Positions 1 to 7,483 of a stretch of 44,440 nucleotides of DNA are shown one piece after another; position 1 is the first letter of the stretch; every line of letters begins with the position of its first letter. The DNA lies in contig JANSXS010000068.1 of assembly GCA_024742835.1 (NCBI GenBank), positions 1 through 44,440 of the forward strand, in the 5' to 3' direction. The DNA comes from Paracoccaceae bacterium. GTDB lineage: Bacteria > Pseudomonadota > Alphaproteobacteria > Rhodobacterales > Rhodobacteraceae. The notes under the pieces were generated by a model, which saw only the letters and a program-made list of their open reading frames with translations, was not told the origin of the DNA and did not search any database. The translations under genes were made by a program, and so were the position numbers.

Positions 1-2363
1 CCGTCATTTATAAGGTCACCGCTGACGATCTGACCGTCAACAGGGACGGGACCGGCGGTGCGGCCAGTGATGCACAGGCCGCCATCAACATTGCCGCAAA
101 ACTGTCTGAGGCCATTGATACCGCAAGTCTGGGTGTTGCCGGCGCCTTTCAGGGCAGCAATGTCGGGATTTCCTCGAACAGCGCTGTGAACCAGACGCAA
201 GGTCAGACGATTACACTGGATATGGCAACAGGCTTTGTCCGGTCTGCCACGATCCCGGCGGGGGCCGATGCCGCCTTGGTCGCGGATCGTGCCAACGCGT
301 CCTTCGCGCCTGTAGGCGTTCAGGCCAATGCAATGACGGCGCTGCGCCTGGCGCTTGATCCGTCGGCCACGGATGGGTCCATCCAGTTTGATCTTGGCGG
401 TCTCGATGGCGATCCGTTGACGATTTCGGCACAGATCAGCAATGGCGATCTGAATGCGCTGGTCAGCGCGGTCAACAGGCGGAGCGATGACACCGGCATC
501 ACCGCTGAGGTATCGCTGTCCGGTGATGCGGTGACGCTGGTTCAGGATGACGGGTTCGACATCGCGATCAGCAACATTTCCCCGAACGGTGTCGGTTTCG
601 GCGCGGTAGCCTTGGATCAGGAATTCAACCCGTTGAGCCTTGGCGGAACTCCGACATTCGCCATTCCCTTTCTGAATGAAATGCGGGTCAACGGCACCGT
701 CTCGTTCCTCAGCAGTTCCGAGTTCGAGATCAGAAGTGACGCGACGGGGGCCGAGACGCTGACCTCCGCCGCCGATCCGGTCACCGGCGGTCTGGTGGCG
801 CGTGAGTTCTCGAACGGTGGCACAGCGGCATCGCTGGTATTCAATATCGACCCGATGATTGACGGACCATCGACCAGTGTCGATGGAACCAATGTGCACG
901 CGCCGTCCTCGCGCTACGAGGCGGTGGTGACTGCCGATAACGGGTCGACCTTCACGGCCAGCGTGTCGGCTGCGGATTTGACCCCCGGAACCCTTTCGGG
1001 CGATGCGGTGGCACAGGCCATGGCGGCAGAATTGCGCGCCCAGGCCCCGGTGCCGACCCTGACCGGGGAGGCGCGCGCCATCGGGGATTTCCCGCCTGTG
1101 GGAACGACGTCGCGCTTCATGCTGGGCGGCGCCGAGTATACCCTGACGCGTGTCGACGGCGGCGACGCGACCCGCCTGACGGCCCTGGATTTTGAGATCA
1201 CAGGCCCGGAAAATGGGCGCTTGGTGCCCCGAGTGACTGAGGTGGAAGGTAATTTCGCCCTGTCACTTGGCGTTGTGGGCGGGCAGTTAGCGGGCGCAGG
1301 TCCTGTGCCCGTGTCGGAATCAACGGCGGCACAATTCGGGCTGAGCACAGCGCAGACGACGGCGTCATTGCAAGGGCGCGCCATCGCGTCGGATCTTGCT
1401 GATGGGAACTACTCGATTGACGTATCGCTGAATGGTGTGTCGGCCAGTCTTACCGTAACAAAGTCGGATCCCAGTATAAGCGTGGCTGTGCCCGCAGATC
1501 TGGCTGATAGTCTGGACGCAGGGATCGAGACGGACGCCGACGGCAACGACGTACTTGTTCTGAGTGCAAAGCAGGCCGGATTGGGTCCGTTGACCGTGAC
1601 TGGCGGAGACGATGCCACCGCGCTTGGCCTCAGGATCGGCACGGTTGGCCTGACCGTTGATGCAGGTGTGCTTAATGCCCGGAGCACAACGGCTTCGGCG
1701 GTTGACGTTGTGGCAGGCGCGACGAGCACGGCAGGGTCCTATCTTCGTCTGACTGACCTGCCGGATGAAGAGCTTATCGTCATGATGAGTGACACAGGTG
1801 CCAAGCGGATCGCGGCCCAGTTCGAGATTGGCTCGCCGACCAGTGCTGCGGACCGCGAACCGGAAAACTTCCGGGTCGAGATGGTGGACGATGGTACTGG
1901 GCGCGTTGAACTGTTCGACGCGGAGACTGGCGCTTCGATCGCCACGCGAACGTCAAATGGTCTGGCACGTTTCAATGTGTCTGGACAGGATGTCGAGCTT
2001 TCCGGGTTTGCCGAAACGGGTGATACTTTCACTCTGGTCACAGGGCGACGATCGCCGGGTGATGCGCGTAATCTGGACGAGATGCTGAACCTTGGCCAAC
2101 AGCGGACAGGCTTTACAAGCTATCAAGACGAATTCCGGTCCATCGCCGCCGGGATCGGCGCAACGCTTGAGGCCGCGCGCCTGACGAGAACGTCGAATGA
2201 AGCGGTCTACGAAGCGGCCGTGGCATCGGAAAGTGAACTGAGCGGCGTGAACCTTGACGAAGAGGCCGCCAAATTGATCGCGCAACAACAAGCATATCAG
2301 GCGGCAGCACGTATCCTGCAAACCGCACGTGAGATGTTCGATACCCTTATCCGGATTTCGTGA
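1..2363 (+). CDS. flgK: Flagellar hook-associated protein 1 FlgK (5' end outside window)
   Basis: FlgK forms the first hook-filament junction ring. The reading frame is open from base 3 with no stop, so the N-terminal part lies upstream; the GTG at 186 is internal. The last ~40 codons carry the classical FlgK C-terminal helix (NLDEEAAKLIAQQQAYQAAA, then ILQTAREMFDTLIRIS), which packs in the D0 domain of axial proteins. The central region is a long Gly/Ala/Thr/Asp-rich beta-type stretch, so the protein exceeds 787 residues and is larger than E. coli FlgK (547). The stop at 2361-2363 lies 8 bp before flgL, so the two are co-transcribed. Family assignment rests on the C-terminus and on flgL following it. 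Confidence 0.93.
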   Translation, partial: VIYKVTADDLTVNRDGTGGAASDAQAAINIAAKLSEAIDTASLGVAGAFQGSNVGISSNSAVNQTQGQTITLDMATGFVRSATIPAGADAALVADRANASFAPVGVQANAMTALRLALDPSATDGSIQFDLGGLDGDPLTISAQISNGDLNALVSAVNRRSDDTGITAEVSLSGDAVTLVQDDGFDIAISNISPNGVGFGAVALDQEFNPLSLGGTPTFAIPFLNEMRVNGTVSFLSSSEFEIRSDATGAETLTSAADPVTGGLVAREFSNGGTAASLVFNIDPMIDGPSTSVDGTNVHAPSSRYEAVVTADNGSTFTASVSAADLTPGTLSGDAVAQAMAAELRAQAPVPTLTGEARAIGDFPPVGTTSRFMLGGAEYTLTRVDGGDATRLTALDFEITGPENGRLVPRVTEVEGNFALSLGVVGGQLAGAGPVPVSESTAAQFGLSTAQTTASLQGRAIASDLADGNYSIDVSLNGVSASLTVTKSDPSISVAVPADLADSLDAGIETDADGNDVLVLSAKQAGLGPLTVTGGDDATALGLRIGTVGLTVDAGVLNARSTTASAVDVVAGATSTAGSYLRLTDLPDEELIVMMSDTGAKRIAAQFEIGSPTSAADREPENFRVEMVDDGTGRVELFDAETGASIATRTSNGLARFNVSGQDVELSGFAETGDTFTLVTGRRSPGDARNLDEMLNLGQQRTGFTSYQDEFRSIAAGIGATLEAARLTRTSNEAVYEAAVASESELSGVNLDEEAAKLIAQQQAYQAAARILQTAREMFDTLIRIS

Positions 2364-2371
2364 GGCCAATC

Positions 2372-3637
2372 ATGTCTGTTTCGACCAAACTTTTCGCTGA
2401 CCAGATGCTGAACCGCTTTTCGCGGATCAATGAGGAAATCGAACTGCGTCAAACCAAGATTTCCACAGGACAAGAGATCACTCAGGCATCGGACAAACCG
2501 ATTGACGCGGTCAGATTGTCCGCGCTGGAAGAGCGATCAACCCAGCTTGCCGGTTTCGAGCGCAATGTCAGGACAGCACAGGAAAGCCTGACCCTTGCGG
2601 ATGCGGAACTGACATCGGCATTCGATATGTTGACGCGGCTGCGTGAAATCGGGACGGCTGCCAACAGTGACACCATCGCCCCGATCGACCGTGAGGCGTT
2701 TCGCGTCGAAGTCGCCCAGATCCGAACCGCACTTGTCGGTCTTGCCAACAGCCGCACAACTGATGGGCAGGCAATATTCGCGGGCTACGCCACCGATACC
2801 ACGCCATTTGCGCAGAACGCCAATGGCGGCATAGAGTTCAAGGGAGATGGCGGGGAACATACGCTTGCGGCGTCCGAAACCATGCGTTTGCCGACCTCGG
2901 TAAATGGCGGGCGTGTGTTCATGCAGGTCGAGACCGATTCAGGGATTGCCAGTATTTTCGACATTGTCGACAGTTTCGAGGCCGCACTATCCTCCGAGGA
3001 GTTCCTTCAAGACAGTTTGTCGGCGCCCGGCGACCCGGGGCTATCTTTGCAGTTCAACGGGGACCGGGTGCCACGAGACGTGAGCTTTGTCATCGAGGGG
3101 CCTTCGGGCAGTGCGGCTGTTGATGTAAGTGAAGTTGTGGGCGGATCGAACGACCGCCTGATCGCAGCAATCAATGCGCAAAGCGATGCCACGGGTATCA
3201 CTGCAGAATTGTCAGAGAACGGGCGTTTGCAACTCTCTGCCGGGAGTGGGACCGTCACGATATCCGAGCTCGACGTCGAAGGCGTGAACCTTGCCAGCAA
3301 GGATCCGAAATTCACCTTCAGCACCGATGGTGTGCCGACGCAGACCCTTGCACCGGTCGCACAGCAATTGGGGTCGCAGTTGACCAAGCTGATCGATGCC
3401 GGTCAGCACATCGCATTGTCGCGGACCACGGTCGGGGCAAGGTTGGAGCGCGCCGAGTCTCAGGAAGAAAACCTGCAAACCAGATCCGTTGCGCTGGATA
3501 CGCAGCTCAATGACCTGTCCGCGGCGGATCTGGAACGGGTGATCACGGAGTTGCAAAGCCTTCTTGTCAATCGCGACGCGGCGCGTCAGGCCTATTCCAG
3601 AATCAGCCAAAGCAGTCTTTTCGACTTTTTGAACTAA
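2372..3637 (+). CDS. flgL: Flagellar hook-associated protein 3 FlgL
   Basis: FlgL is the second hook-filament junction protein and is exported through the flagellar secretion system. The N-terminus (MSVSTKLFADQML, then LRQTKISTGQEITQASDKP) is the flagellin-like D0/D1 helix typical of FlgL, and the C-terminus ends in the matching helix (RDAARQAYSRISQSSLFDFL). About 421 residues, larger than E. coli FlgL (317) because of a variable middle domain. ATG 2372 is preferred over the longer GTG 2360: GAGG at 2362-2365 sits six bases before it, and the longer start would overlap the flgK stop. Last gene of the flgK operon; the next gene has its own sigma-54 promoter. Confidence 0.94.
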   Translation: MSVSTKLFADQMLNRFSRINEEIELRQTKISTGQEITQASDKPIDAVRLSALEERSTQLAGFERNVRTAQESLTLADAELTSAFDMLTRLREIGTAANSDTIAPIDREAFRVEVAQIRTALVGLANSRTTDGQAIFAGYATDTTPFAQNANGGIEFKGDGGEHTLAASETMRLPTSVNGGRVFMQVETDSGIASIFDIVDSFEAALSSEEFLQDSLSAPGDPGLSLQFNGDRVPRDVSFVIEGPSGSAAVDVSEVVGGSNDRLIAAINAQSDATGITAELSENGRLQLSAGSGTVTISELDVEGVNLASKDPKFTFSTDGVPTQTLAPVAQQLGSQLTKLIDAGQHIALSRTTVGARLERAESQEENLQTRSVALDTQLNDLSAADLERVITELQSLLVNRDAARQAYSRISQSSLFDFLN

Positions 3638-3698
3638 CGCGTGCTGGCTTTAACCCGGGACATCAGCGGAACGCGTGCATAGCTTGGATGCTGCACAG

Positions 3699-3739
3699 TG
3701 TTTCTCGCGTTGCTGTGGTTCAGGTATTCCGCGAAACGA
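3699..3739. repeat. Palindromic intergenic element, copy 1
   Basis: Arms GTTTCTCGCG (3700-3709) and CGCGAAAC (3730-3737) flank a core containing GGTTCAGGTA. Read on the minus strand it matches the elements at 7433, 25586 and 44255 (GCGTTTCGCG, then ACCTGAA, then a CAC-like triplet). It ends 17 bp before the sigma-54 promoter at 3757, so it could also be an activator site. Function is not known. Confidence 0.5.
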
Positions 3740-3756
3740 TCGGTTGCACATATTTT

Positions 3757-3772
3757 TGGCACGGTACCTGCA
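3757..3772 (+). promoter_or_regulatory. Sigma-54 promoter for the rod/hook-family gene
   Basis: TGGCACG-GTAC-CTGCA: the -24 half is a perfect match to the consensus TGGCACG, the -12 half has one mismatch, and GG (3758-3759) and GC (3770-3771) are 12 bp apart as required. Predicted start near 3783, 24 bp before the ATG at 3807. The dedicated RpoN and FleQ/FleT encoded in the window are the probable users. Confidence 0.82.
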
Positions 3773-3806
3773 AAGACATATTCAAATGTACTGAAGGAGA
3801 TCGCAA

Positions 3807-4610
3807 ATGTTCGGAACTATCCTGTCGGGCATGTCAACGTCGATGTTCGAAATATCCGTTGTATCGAATAACGTGGCAAACGCCGGAACCACAGCGTTTC
3901 GAAAGAGCACAGCCAGTTTTGCCGATCTTTACAGCGGTGCGTCGCCCGAGACGGTGTCACGTACATCAACAGGCGTAGGCAGCCTGGTGGAGCAAACCCG
4001 CCAAAGCACCAAGCAGGGCGGCTTCATGGAACGTGACGGCGTGTTGAACATGGCGCTGGCTGGAAACGGCATGTTCGTTACAACCACGCCGAACCCTGAT
4101 GGTACGCCGTCCAACACGCTGAGCTATACTCGTGATGGCGAGTTTTCGCTGGATGAAAACGGTGTTCTTCGGTCGTCGACCAACGACATTGTGTTTGGGT
4201 ATGACGGTAAAGGCGGAGAGGACTTGCAGCAACTTTCGGTGCCCTTCGTCAATGAGAACGAGGTTCAATTGACCGCACTTGAAGTCGCTTCGGACGGTAT
4301 GATGATGGCGACCTACGGCTCGGAAGATCCGGTCGTCGTCGGCCAGGTTGCCGTGGCCTTGTTCGCCAATTCCACATCCCTGCGTCAGCTTGGTATGGGG
4401 CGTTTTCAGGAATCCCAGACATCCGGGCCCGCCATTATGGGCATTGCCGGCACTGAGGGGTTTGGCCGTGTTCTGACTGGCTCGCTTGAATCTTCGAACG
4501 TCGATTTGACGACAGAAATGACAAGCATGATCCGCGCGCAGCAGCAGTTTTCGGGCTCGTCGCGCATTCTTCAGACATATGCCGACATGATCGAAAAGCT
4601 GACACGCTAG
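3807..4610 (+). CDS. Flagellar rod/hook-family protein (FlgE/FlgF/FlgG type)
   Basis: A 267-residue axial protein of the flagellar hook/basal-body rod family. Visible signatures are the N-terminal Flg_bb_rod motif (VSNNVANAGTTAFRKS, residues ~19-34), a central beta domain with the LAGNGMFVTT and YTRDGEFSLDENG motifs shared by FlgE, FlgF and FlgG, and the C-terminal Flg_bbr_C helix (LESSNVDLTTEMTSMIRAQQ). The length fits FlgF or FlgG (250-260) rather than a hook protein, yet the C-terminal SNVDLTTEMT is more hook-like. It stands alone after flgKL with its own sigma-54 promoter, away from where flgB-flgJ would be expected upstream. The exact member cannot be fixed from this window. ATG 3807 has GAAGGAG seven bases upstream. 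Confidence 0.85.
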   Translation: MFGTILSGMSTSMFEISVVSNNVANAGTTAFRKSTASFADLYSGASPETVSRTSTGVGSLVEQTRQSTKQGGFMERDGVLNMALAGNGMFVTTTPNPDGTPSNTLSYTRDGEFSLDENGVLRSSTNDIVFGYDGKGGEDLQQLSVPFVNENEVQLTALEVASDGMMMATYGSEDPVVVGQVAVALFANSTSLRQLGMGRFQESQTSGPAIMGIAGTEGFGRVLTGSLESSNVDLTTEMTSMIRAQQQFSGSSRILQTYADMIEKLTR

Positions 4611-4649
4611 TGATCGCTCCATAGGACTACACCTTATGGAAGTTGTTTC

Positions 4650-5345
4650 ATGACAAGAAAGGTCCACGTCACGCGCCGCGCGCTCATGTTAGGCGCGCTT
4701 TGTGCTCCGTCCTTGGTGCGTGGCGCGCCGCTGGTTGATACCTCGACTGGGGGCAGTCTGTTCAGCAAAACATCCTATAGTCCGTCGGATACACGCACGC
4801 AGGGACTTTTGAACATGTTCAGCGATCCGGAGCCGGATCTGGCACCTGGCGTGTCGTTGGCACCCCGGCAATCACCGCTGTTCGGTATGTCCCGGCCACT
4901 GCGTCTGGCATTGAGTAATGCGAATACTGGCGAAGAAATGACATTCAACGTCGCTGCGCGTATGCCGTTCAGCCCCTCGGAGAAACGCAGGCTTGATCAT
5001 TTCCTTCGAGACTGGCGGCAAAATGAAATCAAGGAAATTGACGGTGCCGTTCTGCAAGCGTTTTTGCGGGTATGCGAGGACGTGGCACCCGAGGTCGGTA
5101 GGCTAAGCGTGCGGATCACTTCGGGATATCGCAGTCGCAAAACCAATGATCTGTTGCGCCGCATGGGTAAGAAAGCGGCCCGTAACTCGCTGCATATGCA
5201 GGCCCGCGCGATCGACTTTTCCTTGCCCGGTGTGCCGATGAAGACTCTGTCGCGCGTCGCAAGACAGGTCTGCCCGGGTGGTGTGGGCACGTATTCGACA
5301 TTTGTGCATGTCGATAGCGGACCGCAGCGTAGTTGGACTGTTTGA
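4650..5345 (+). CDS. DUF882 / M15-type murein endopeptidase, exported
   Basis: A 231-residue exported protein of the DUF882 (Peptidase_M15_2, MepK/YcbK) family. The N-terminus (MTRKVHVTRRALMLGALCAP) is a twin-arginine type signal peptide ending near residue 26. The catalytic domain covers ~residues 90-231: SGYRSRKTN, then SLHMQARAID giving a zinc-binding His and Asp, then GGVGTY and FVHVDSGPQRSW with the last zinc His. Family members cut peptide cross-links in peptidoglycan. It lies 39 bp after the rod/hook-family gene and is probably co-transcribed from the promoter at 3757, so a role in opening the wall for the rod or hook is likely but inferred. It would complement or replace the muramidase part of FlgJ or the SltF transglycosylase. 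Confidence 0.85.
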   Translation: MTRKVHVTRRALMLGALCAPSLVRGAPLVDTSTGGSLFSKTSYSPSDTRTQGLLNMFSDPEPDLAPGVSLAPRQSPLFGMSRPLRLALSNANTGEEMTFNVAARMPFSPSEKRRLDHFLRDWRQNEIKEIDGAVLQAFLRVCEDVAPEVGRLSVRITSGYRSRKTNDLLRRMGKKAARNSLHMQARAIDFSLPGVPMKTLSRVARQVCPGGVGTYSTFVHVDSGPQRSWTV

Positions 5346-5366
5346 GCAGTGAATAATTCTCGCTGC
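5346..5366 (+). terminator. Weak hairpin directly after the peptidase stop
   Basis: GCAGTGA and TCGCTGC can form a seven-pair stem (one G-T pair) with a seven-base loop immediately after the stop codon. There is no T run after it, so it may be only a stabilising 3' hairpin. It lies upstream of the flhG promoter. Confidence 0.3.
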
Positions 5367-5408
5367 ATCAGGGTATCCGGATTTTAAATGTTCCGGTCTT
5401 TCAGTTTT

Positions 5409-5424
5409 TGGCGCGAAACATGCT
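5409..5424 (+). promoter_or_regulatory. Sigma-54 promoter for flhG-fliA
   Basis: TGGCGCG-AAAC-ATGCT, with GG (5410-5411) and GC (5422-5423) exactly 12 bp apart. One mismatch in each half against TGGCACG-N4-TTGCW. The predicted start near 5435 leaves a 15-base leader containing AAGGA before ATG 5450. The longest ORF, from TTG 5408, would run through this promoter, which argues against that start. Confidence 0.65.
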
Positions 5425-5449
5425 TGGTAGTGGCATCAAGGATACGCAG

Positions 5450-6226
5450 ATGGCGACAGTGATTACGATTGCAAGCGGGAAAGGGGGCGTGGGGAAATCC
5501 TCTCTGGCCACCAACTTCGCGTTGCGTTTGCAAAAGACGTCTGGGCGGACGTTGTTGGTGGACTCCGACCTGCTGATGGCTAACTCGCACATCCTGCTTA
5601 ATATTAAGCCCGAATTCGATTTGATCGACGTGTTGCAAGCTCGCTGCACGCTTTGTGAGGCGATCGCGCATGTAGATGGTGGTCTGTCTGTTTTAGCCGG
5701 GCGCACGGGCGCGAGTGTTGCTGTCGACAAGGTCGAGGATCCTCTTCAAGACGTGCTGTCTCAACTGCGCGATCTAAAGGATGCTTTTGATTTTATCGTG
5801 GTCGATGCCCCTGCGGGAGCCGGTCAAGACCTTATCAACACCCTCGCAAACTCGGATCGTGTCGTTGTTGTTCTCTTGGCGCAAGCGACAAGCTTTGTGG
5901 ACGCCTATTCGCTGATCAAGAATTCCTACATGGAGCGTGGCATCACTCAATATTCAGTGCTTGTGAATATGGTCAACACCGAAGGTCAGGCGAAAGGGGT
6001 GTTCGAGAATTTCAGGAGTACAGTCAAGGCATTTTTGCCCGTAAACCTGACATATGCAGGGCATGTCGAACATTGCCGTGAAATTTACGCGTCTTCCATA
6101 AAATGCGTTTCCATCGTTCAAATGGGAGGAAAGCGTGAACAGATCAAAAACTTTGATGCGATCCTCAGTCAAATCCAGCGTGCACCGCACAATGCCCTGC
6201 AGCTGGAACATACCCCACGAACCTAG
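5450..6226 (+). CDS. flhG: FlhG (FleN/YlxH), MinD-like ATPase for flagellar number
   Basis: A 258-residue ParA/MinD-family ATPase that in polar flagellates limits flagellar number together with FlhF and restrains FleQ-type activators. The deviant Walker A (GKGGVGKSSLATNF, from residue 10) is followed by the switch I Asp motif (LLVDSDLLMANSH) and the Walker B (FDFIVVDAPAGAG). ATG 5450 is chosen because AAGGA at 5438-5442 precedes it by seven bases and a sigma-54 promoter overlaps the longer N-terminus. With this start the DQAxxLR motif that FlhG proteins use to stimulate FlhF GTPase is absent, since the Walker A begins almost at residue 10. fliA follows after 18 bp. Confidence 0.9.
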   Translation: MATVITIASGKGGVGKSSLATNFALRLQKTSGRTLLVDSDLLMANSHILLNIKPEFDLIDVLQARCTLCEAIAHVDGGLSVLAGRTGASVAVDKVEDPLQDVLSQLRDLKDAFDFIVVDAPAGAGQDLINTLANSDRVVVVLLAQATSFVDAYSLIKNSYMERGITQYSVLVNMVNTEGQAKGVFENFRSTVKAFLPVNLTYAGHVEHCREIYASSIKCVSIVQMGGKREQIKNFDAILSQIQRAPHNALQLEHTPRT

Positions 6227-6244
6227 TGGGTCAAAGGTGAGCAG

Positions 6245-6964
6245 TTGAAGTGCTATCCATCAGATACGCAGAACATCGAGCGAATTGTTCGTGAGCACGA
6301 AGGCTTGGTCCGGCGGGTGGCACATCATGTCCACTTTCGGGTTCGGTCAATTGTTGAATATGACGATTTGCTACAGATCGGGTTCATTGGCTTGATAGAA
6401 GCTGCACAGCGGTATTCCAGGCAAGACGGCGTCTCGTTCGAAAATTACGCTGTCCTGCGTGTCCGTGGTGCGATGCATGATTATTTACGCAAGAATTCAG
6501 TGTTGTGCCGTAAATCGATCAAGATCAACCAGGCGATCAACTCGGCCAAGACGAAACTGATGCAGGATCTGGGGCGCAACCCTAAAAAGCATGAGCTGGC
6601 CAAGGCAGTATCGATGACACTGGATGACTACACCCAGTGGGAACAAACACTGAATGCCAGCTATCAGAACTCGATTCAGGATGAATACGACGAGCATTCT
6701 ATGTGGTTCGCCTCCGAGGACGCGCCCGCGGAACAACGTCTGGATCGTGAGCGTATGAAAGAAAAATTGCTGGCAGCGTTAAAAATATTGCCAGAACGGG
6801 AAATGCTTGTACTTCAACTTTATTATGTCGAAGAACTAAACGTCTACGAGATCGCCGCAGTTCTCGAAGTGACACCTGGGCGCGTCTCGCAAATCAAGTC
6901 GGCAGCGTTCAAGAAAATGCAACCCTTGCTCAAAGACCATGCGGACGATGCCCAGACCGATTGA
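6245..6964 (+). CDS. fliA: Flagellar sigma factor FliA (sigma-28)
   Basis: A 239-residue sigma-70 family factor of the FliA class, directing late flagellar genes; its partner anti-sigma factor FlgM is encoded at 38749. Region 2 is clear (YDDLLQIGFIGLIEAAQRYS, then FENYAVLRVRGAMHDYLRKN), as is region 3 (LGRNPKKHELAKAV) and the region 4 helix-turn-helix (ELNVYEIAAVLEVTPGRVSQ). No ATG exists before region 1.2, so TTG 6245 is used, supported by AAGGTGA at 6234-6240. A rare start codon may keep levels low. It is co-transcribed with flhG and followed after 24 bp by an unknown gene. Confidence 0.93.
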   Translation: MKCYPSDTQNIERIVREHEGLVRRVAHHVHFRVRSIVEYDDLLQIGFIGLIEAAQRYSRQDGVSFENYAVLRVRGAMHDYLRKNSVLCRKSIKINQAINSAKTKLMQDLGRNPKKHELAKAVSMTLDDYTQWEQTLNASYQNSIQDEYDEHSMWFASEDAPAEQRLDRERMKEKLLAALKILPEREMLVLQLYYVEELNVYEIAAVLEVTPGRVSQIKSAAFKKMQPLLKDHADDAQTD

Positions 6965-6988
6965 GGGCGCATTGCTTTGGAGGATGCC

Positions 6989-7387
6989 TTGGAAAAGATC
7001 AGTACGATTCAACTGTCAGTTCAGTCTGCCGAAGCGGTGATGGTCGGTCATGACAAGAAACCGCAGCTGGTCGTCAACGGGACGCTGATGAACTTGGCCA
7101 GAGGCCACATCGTACTGAATGTTCAGACCTTCGAATGTGCCCATGTCGGTGGCATTGGCGAGCTTGTGATTGACGATACAAGGCCAGTCATGCACGCAAA
7201 TTTGCATGTGTCCTACCGTCAGTTTTCGAACCTTCTGAAGCTGTTTCGGAGCGATCCGCCGCGGCCGCCTTCGGCTGTTATCGCCCTAAAAGACGAGCTG
7301 TCGACGTCGTCCGAGGGTTATCTTGTTCTGGATGGTCGGAGGCGATGCGTGATCTCGGATATATCCTGGAGCATTCCGATCCTCTAG
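6989..7387 (+). CDS. Unknown protein after fliA
   Basis: Not recognised. About 132 residues, cytoplasmic in appearance: no signal peptide, no membrane helix and no cysteine cluster. It is mixed alpha/beta with short hydrophobic strands (GELVIDDTRP, SAVIALKDEL, EGYLVLDGRRR). The TTG at 6989 is preferred because GGAGG at 6979-6983 sits five bases ahead; an in-frame TTG at 6977 is the alternative. It lies 24 bp behind fliA, so it shares the flhG-fliA transcript, and it ends facing fleQ across a palindromic terminator-like element. Context suggests a role in regulation or assembly, but nothing in the sequence states one. A degenerate PilZ-like fold was considered; the RxxxR motif is missing. Confidence 0.68.
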   Translation: MEKISTIQLSVQSAEAVMVGHDKKPQLVVNGTLMNLARGHIVLNVQTFECAHVGGIGELVIDDTRPVMHANLHVSYRQFSNLLKLFRSDPPRPPSAVIALKDELSTSSEGYLVLDGRRRCVISDISWSIPIL

Positions 7388-7432
7388 TTCATCCCGCTTC
7401 GGTCAGGGACCATAAGGGTAAAGTGAAATGTA

Positions 7433-7483
7433 TTAAAGCGTTTCGCGAAAAAAACCTGAATGACTTTTTTTGAAACACTTTAA
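7433..7483. terminator. Bidirectional terminator / palindromic element, copy 2
   Basis: TTAAAGCGTTTC (7433-7444) and GAAACACTTTAA (7472-7483) pair over 11 of 12 bases around a 27-base loop holding CGCGAAAAAAACCTGAATGAC and a T run. It lies between the convergent unknown gene and fleQ and includes the fleQ stop codon. Its left half is the same motif as the copies at 3699, 25586 and 44255. Confidence 0.6.

Noticed and set aside
3966..4667. Minus-strand ORF of 233 codons opposite the rod/hook-family gene
   Set aside because: Antisense shadow without family features; the plus strand has conserved motifs and a sigma-54 promoter.
5408..5449. TTG start giving FlhG 14 extra residues
   Set aside because: The segment holds the sigma-54 promoter, and AAGGA is correctly spaced for ATG 5450.
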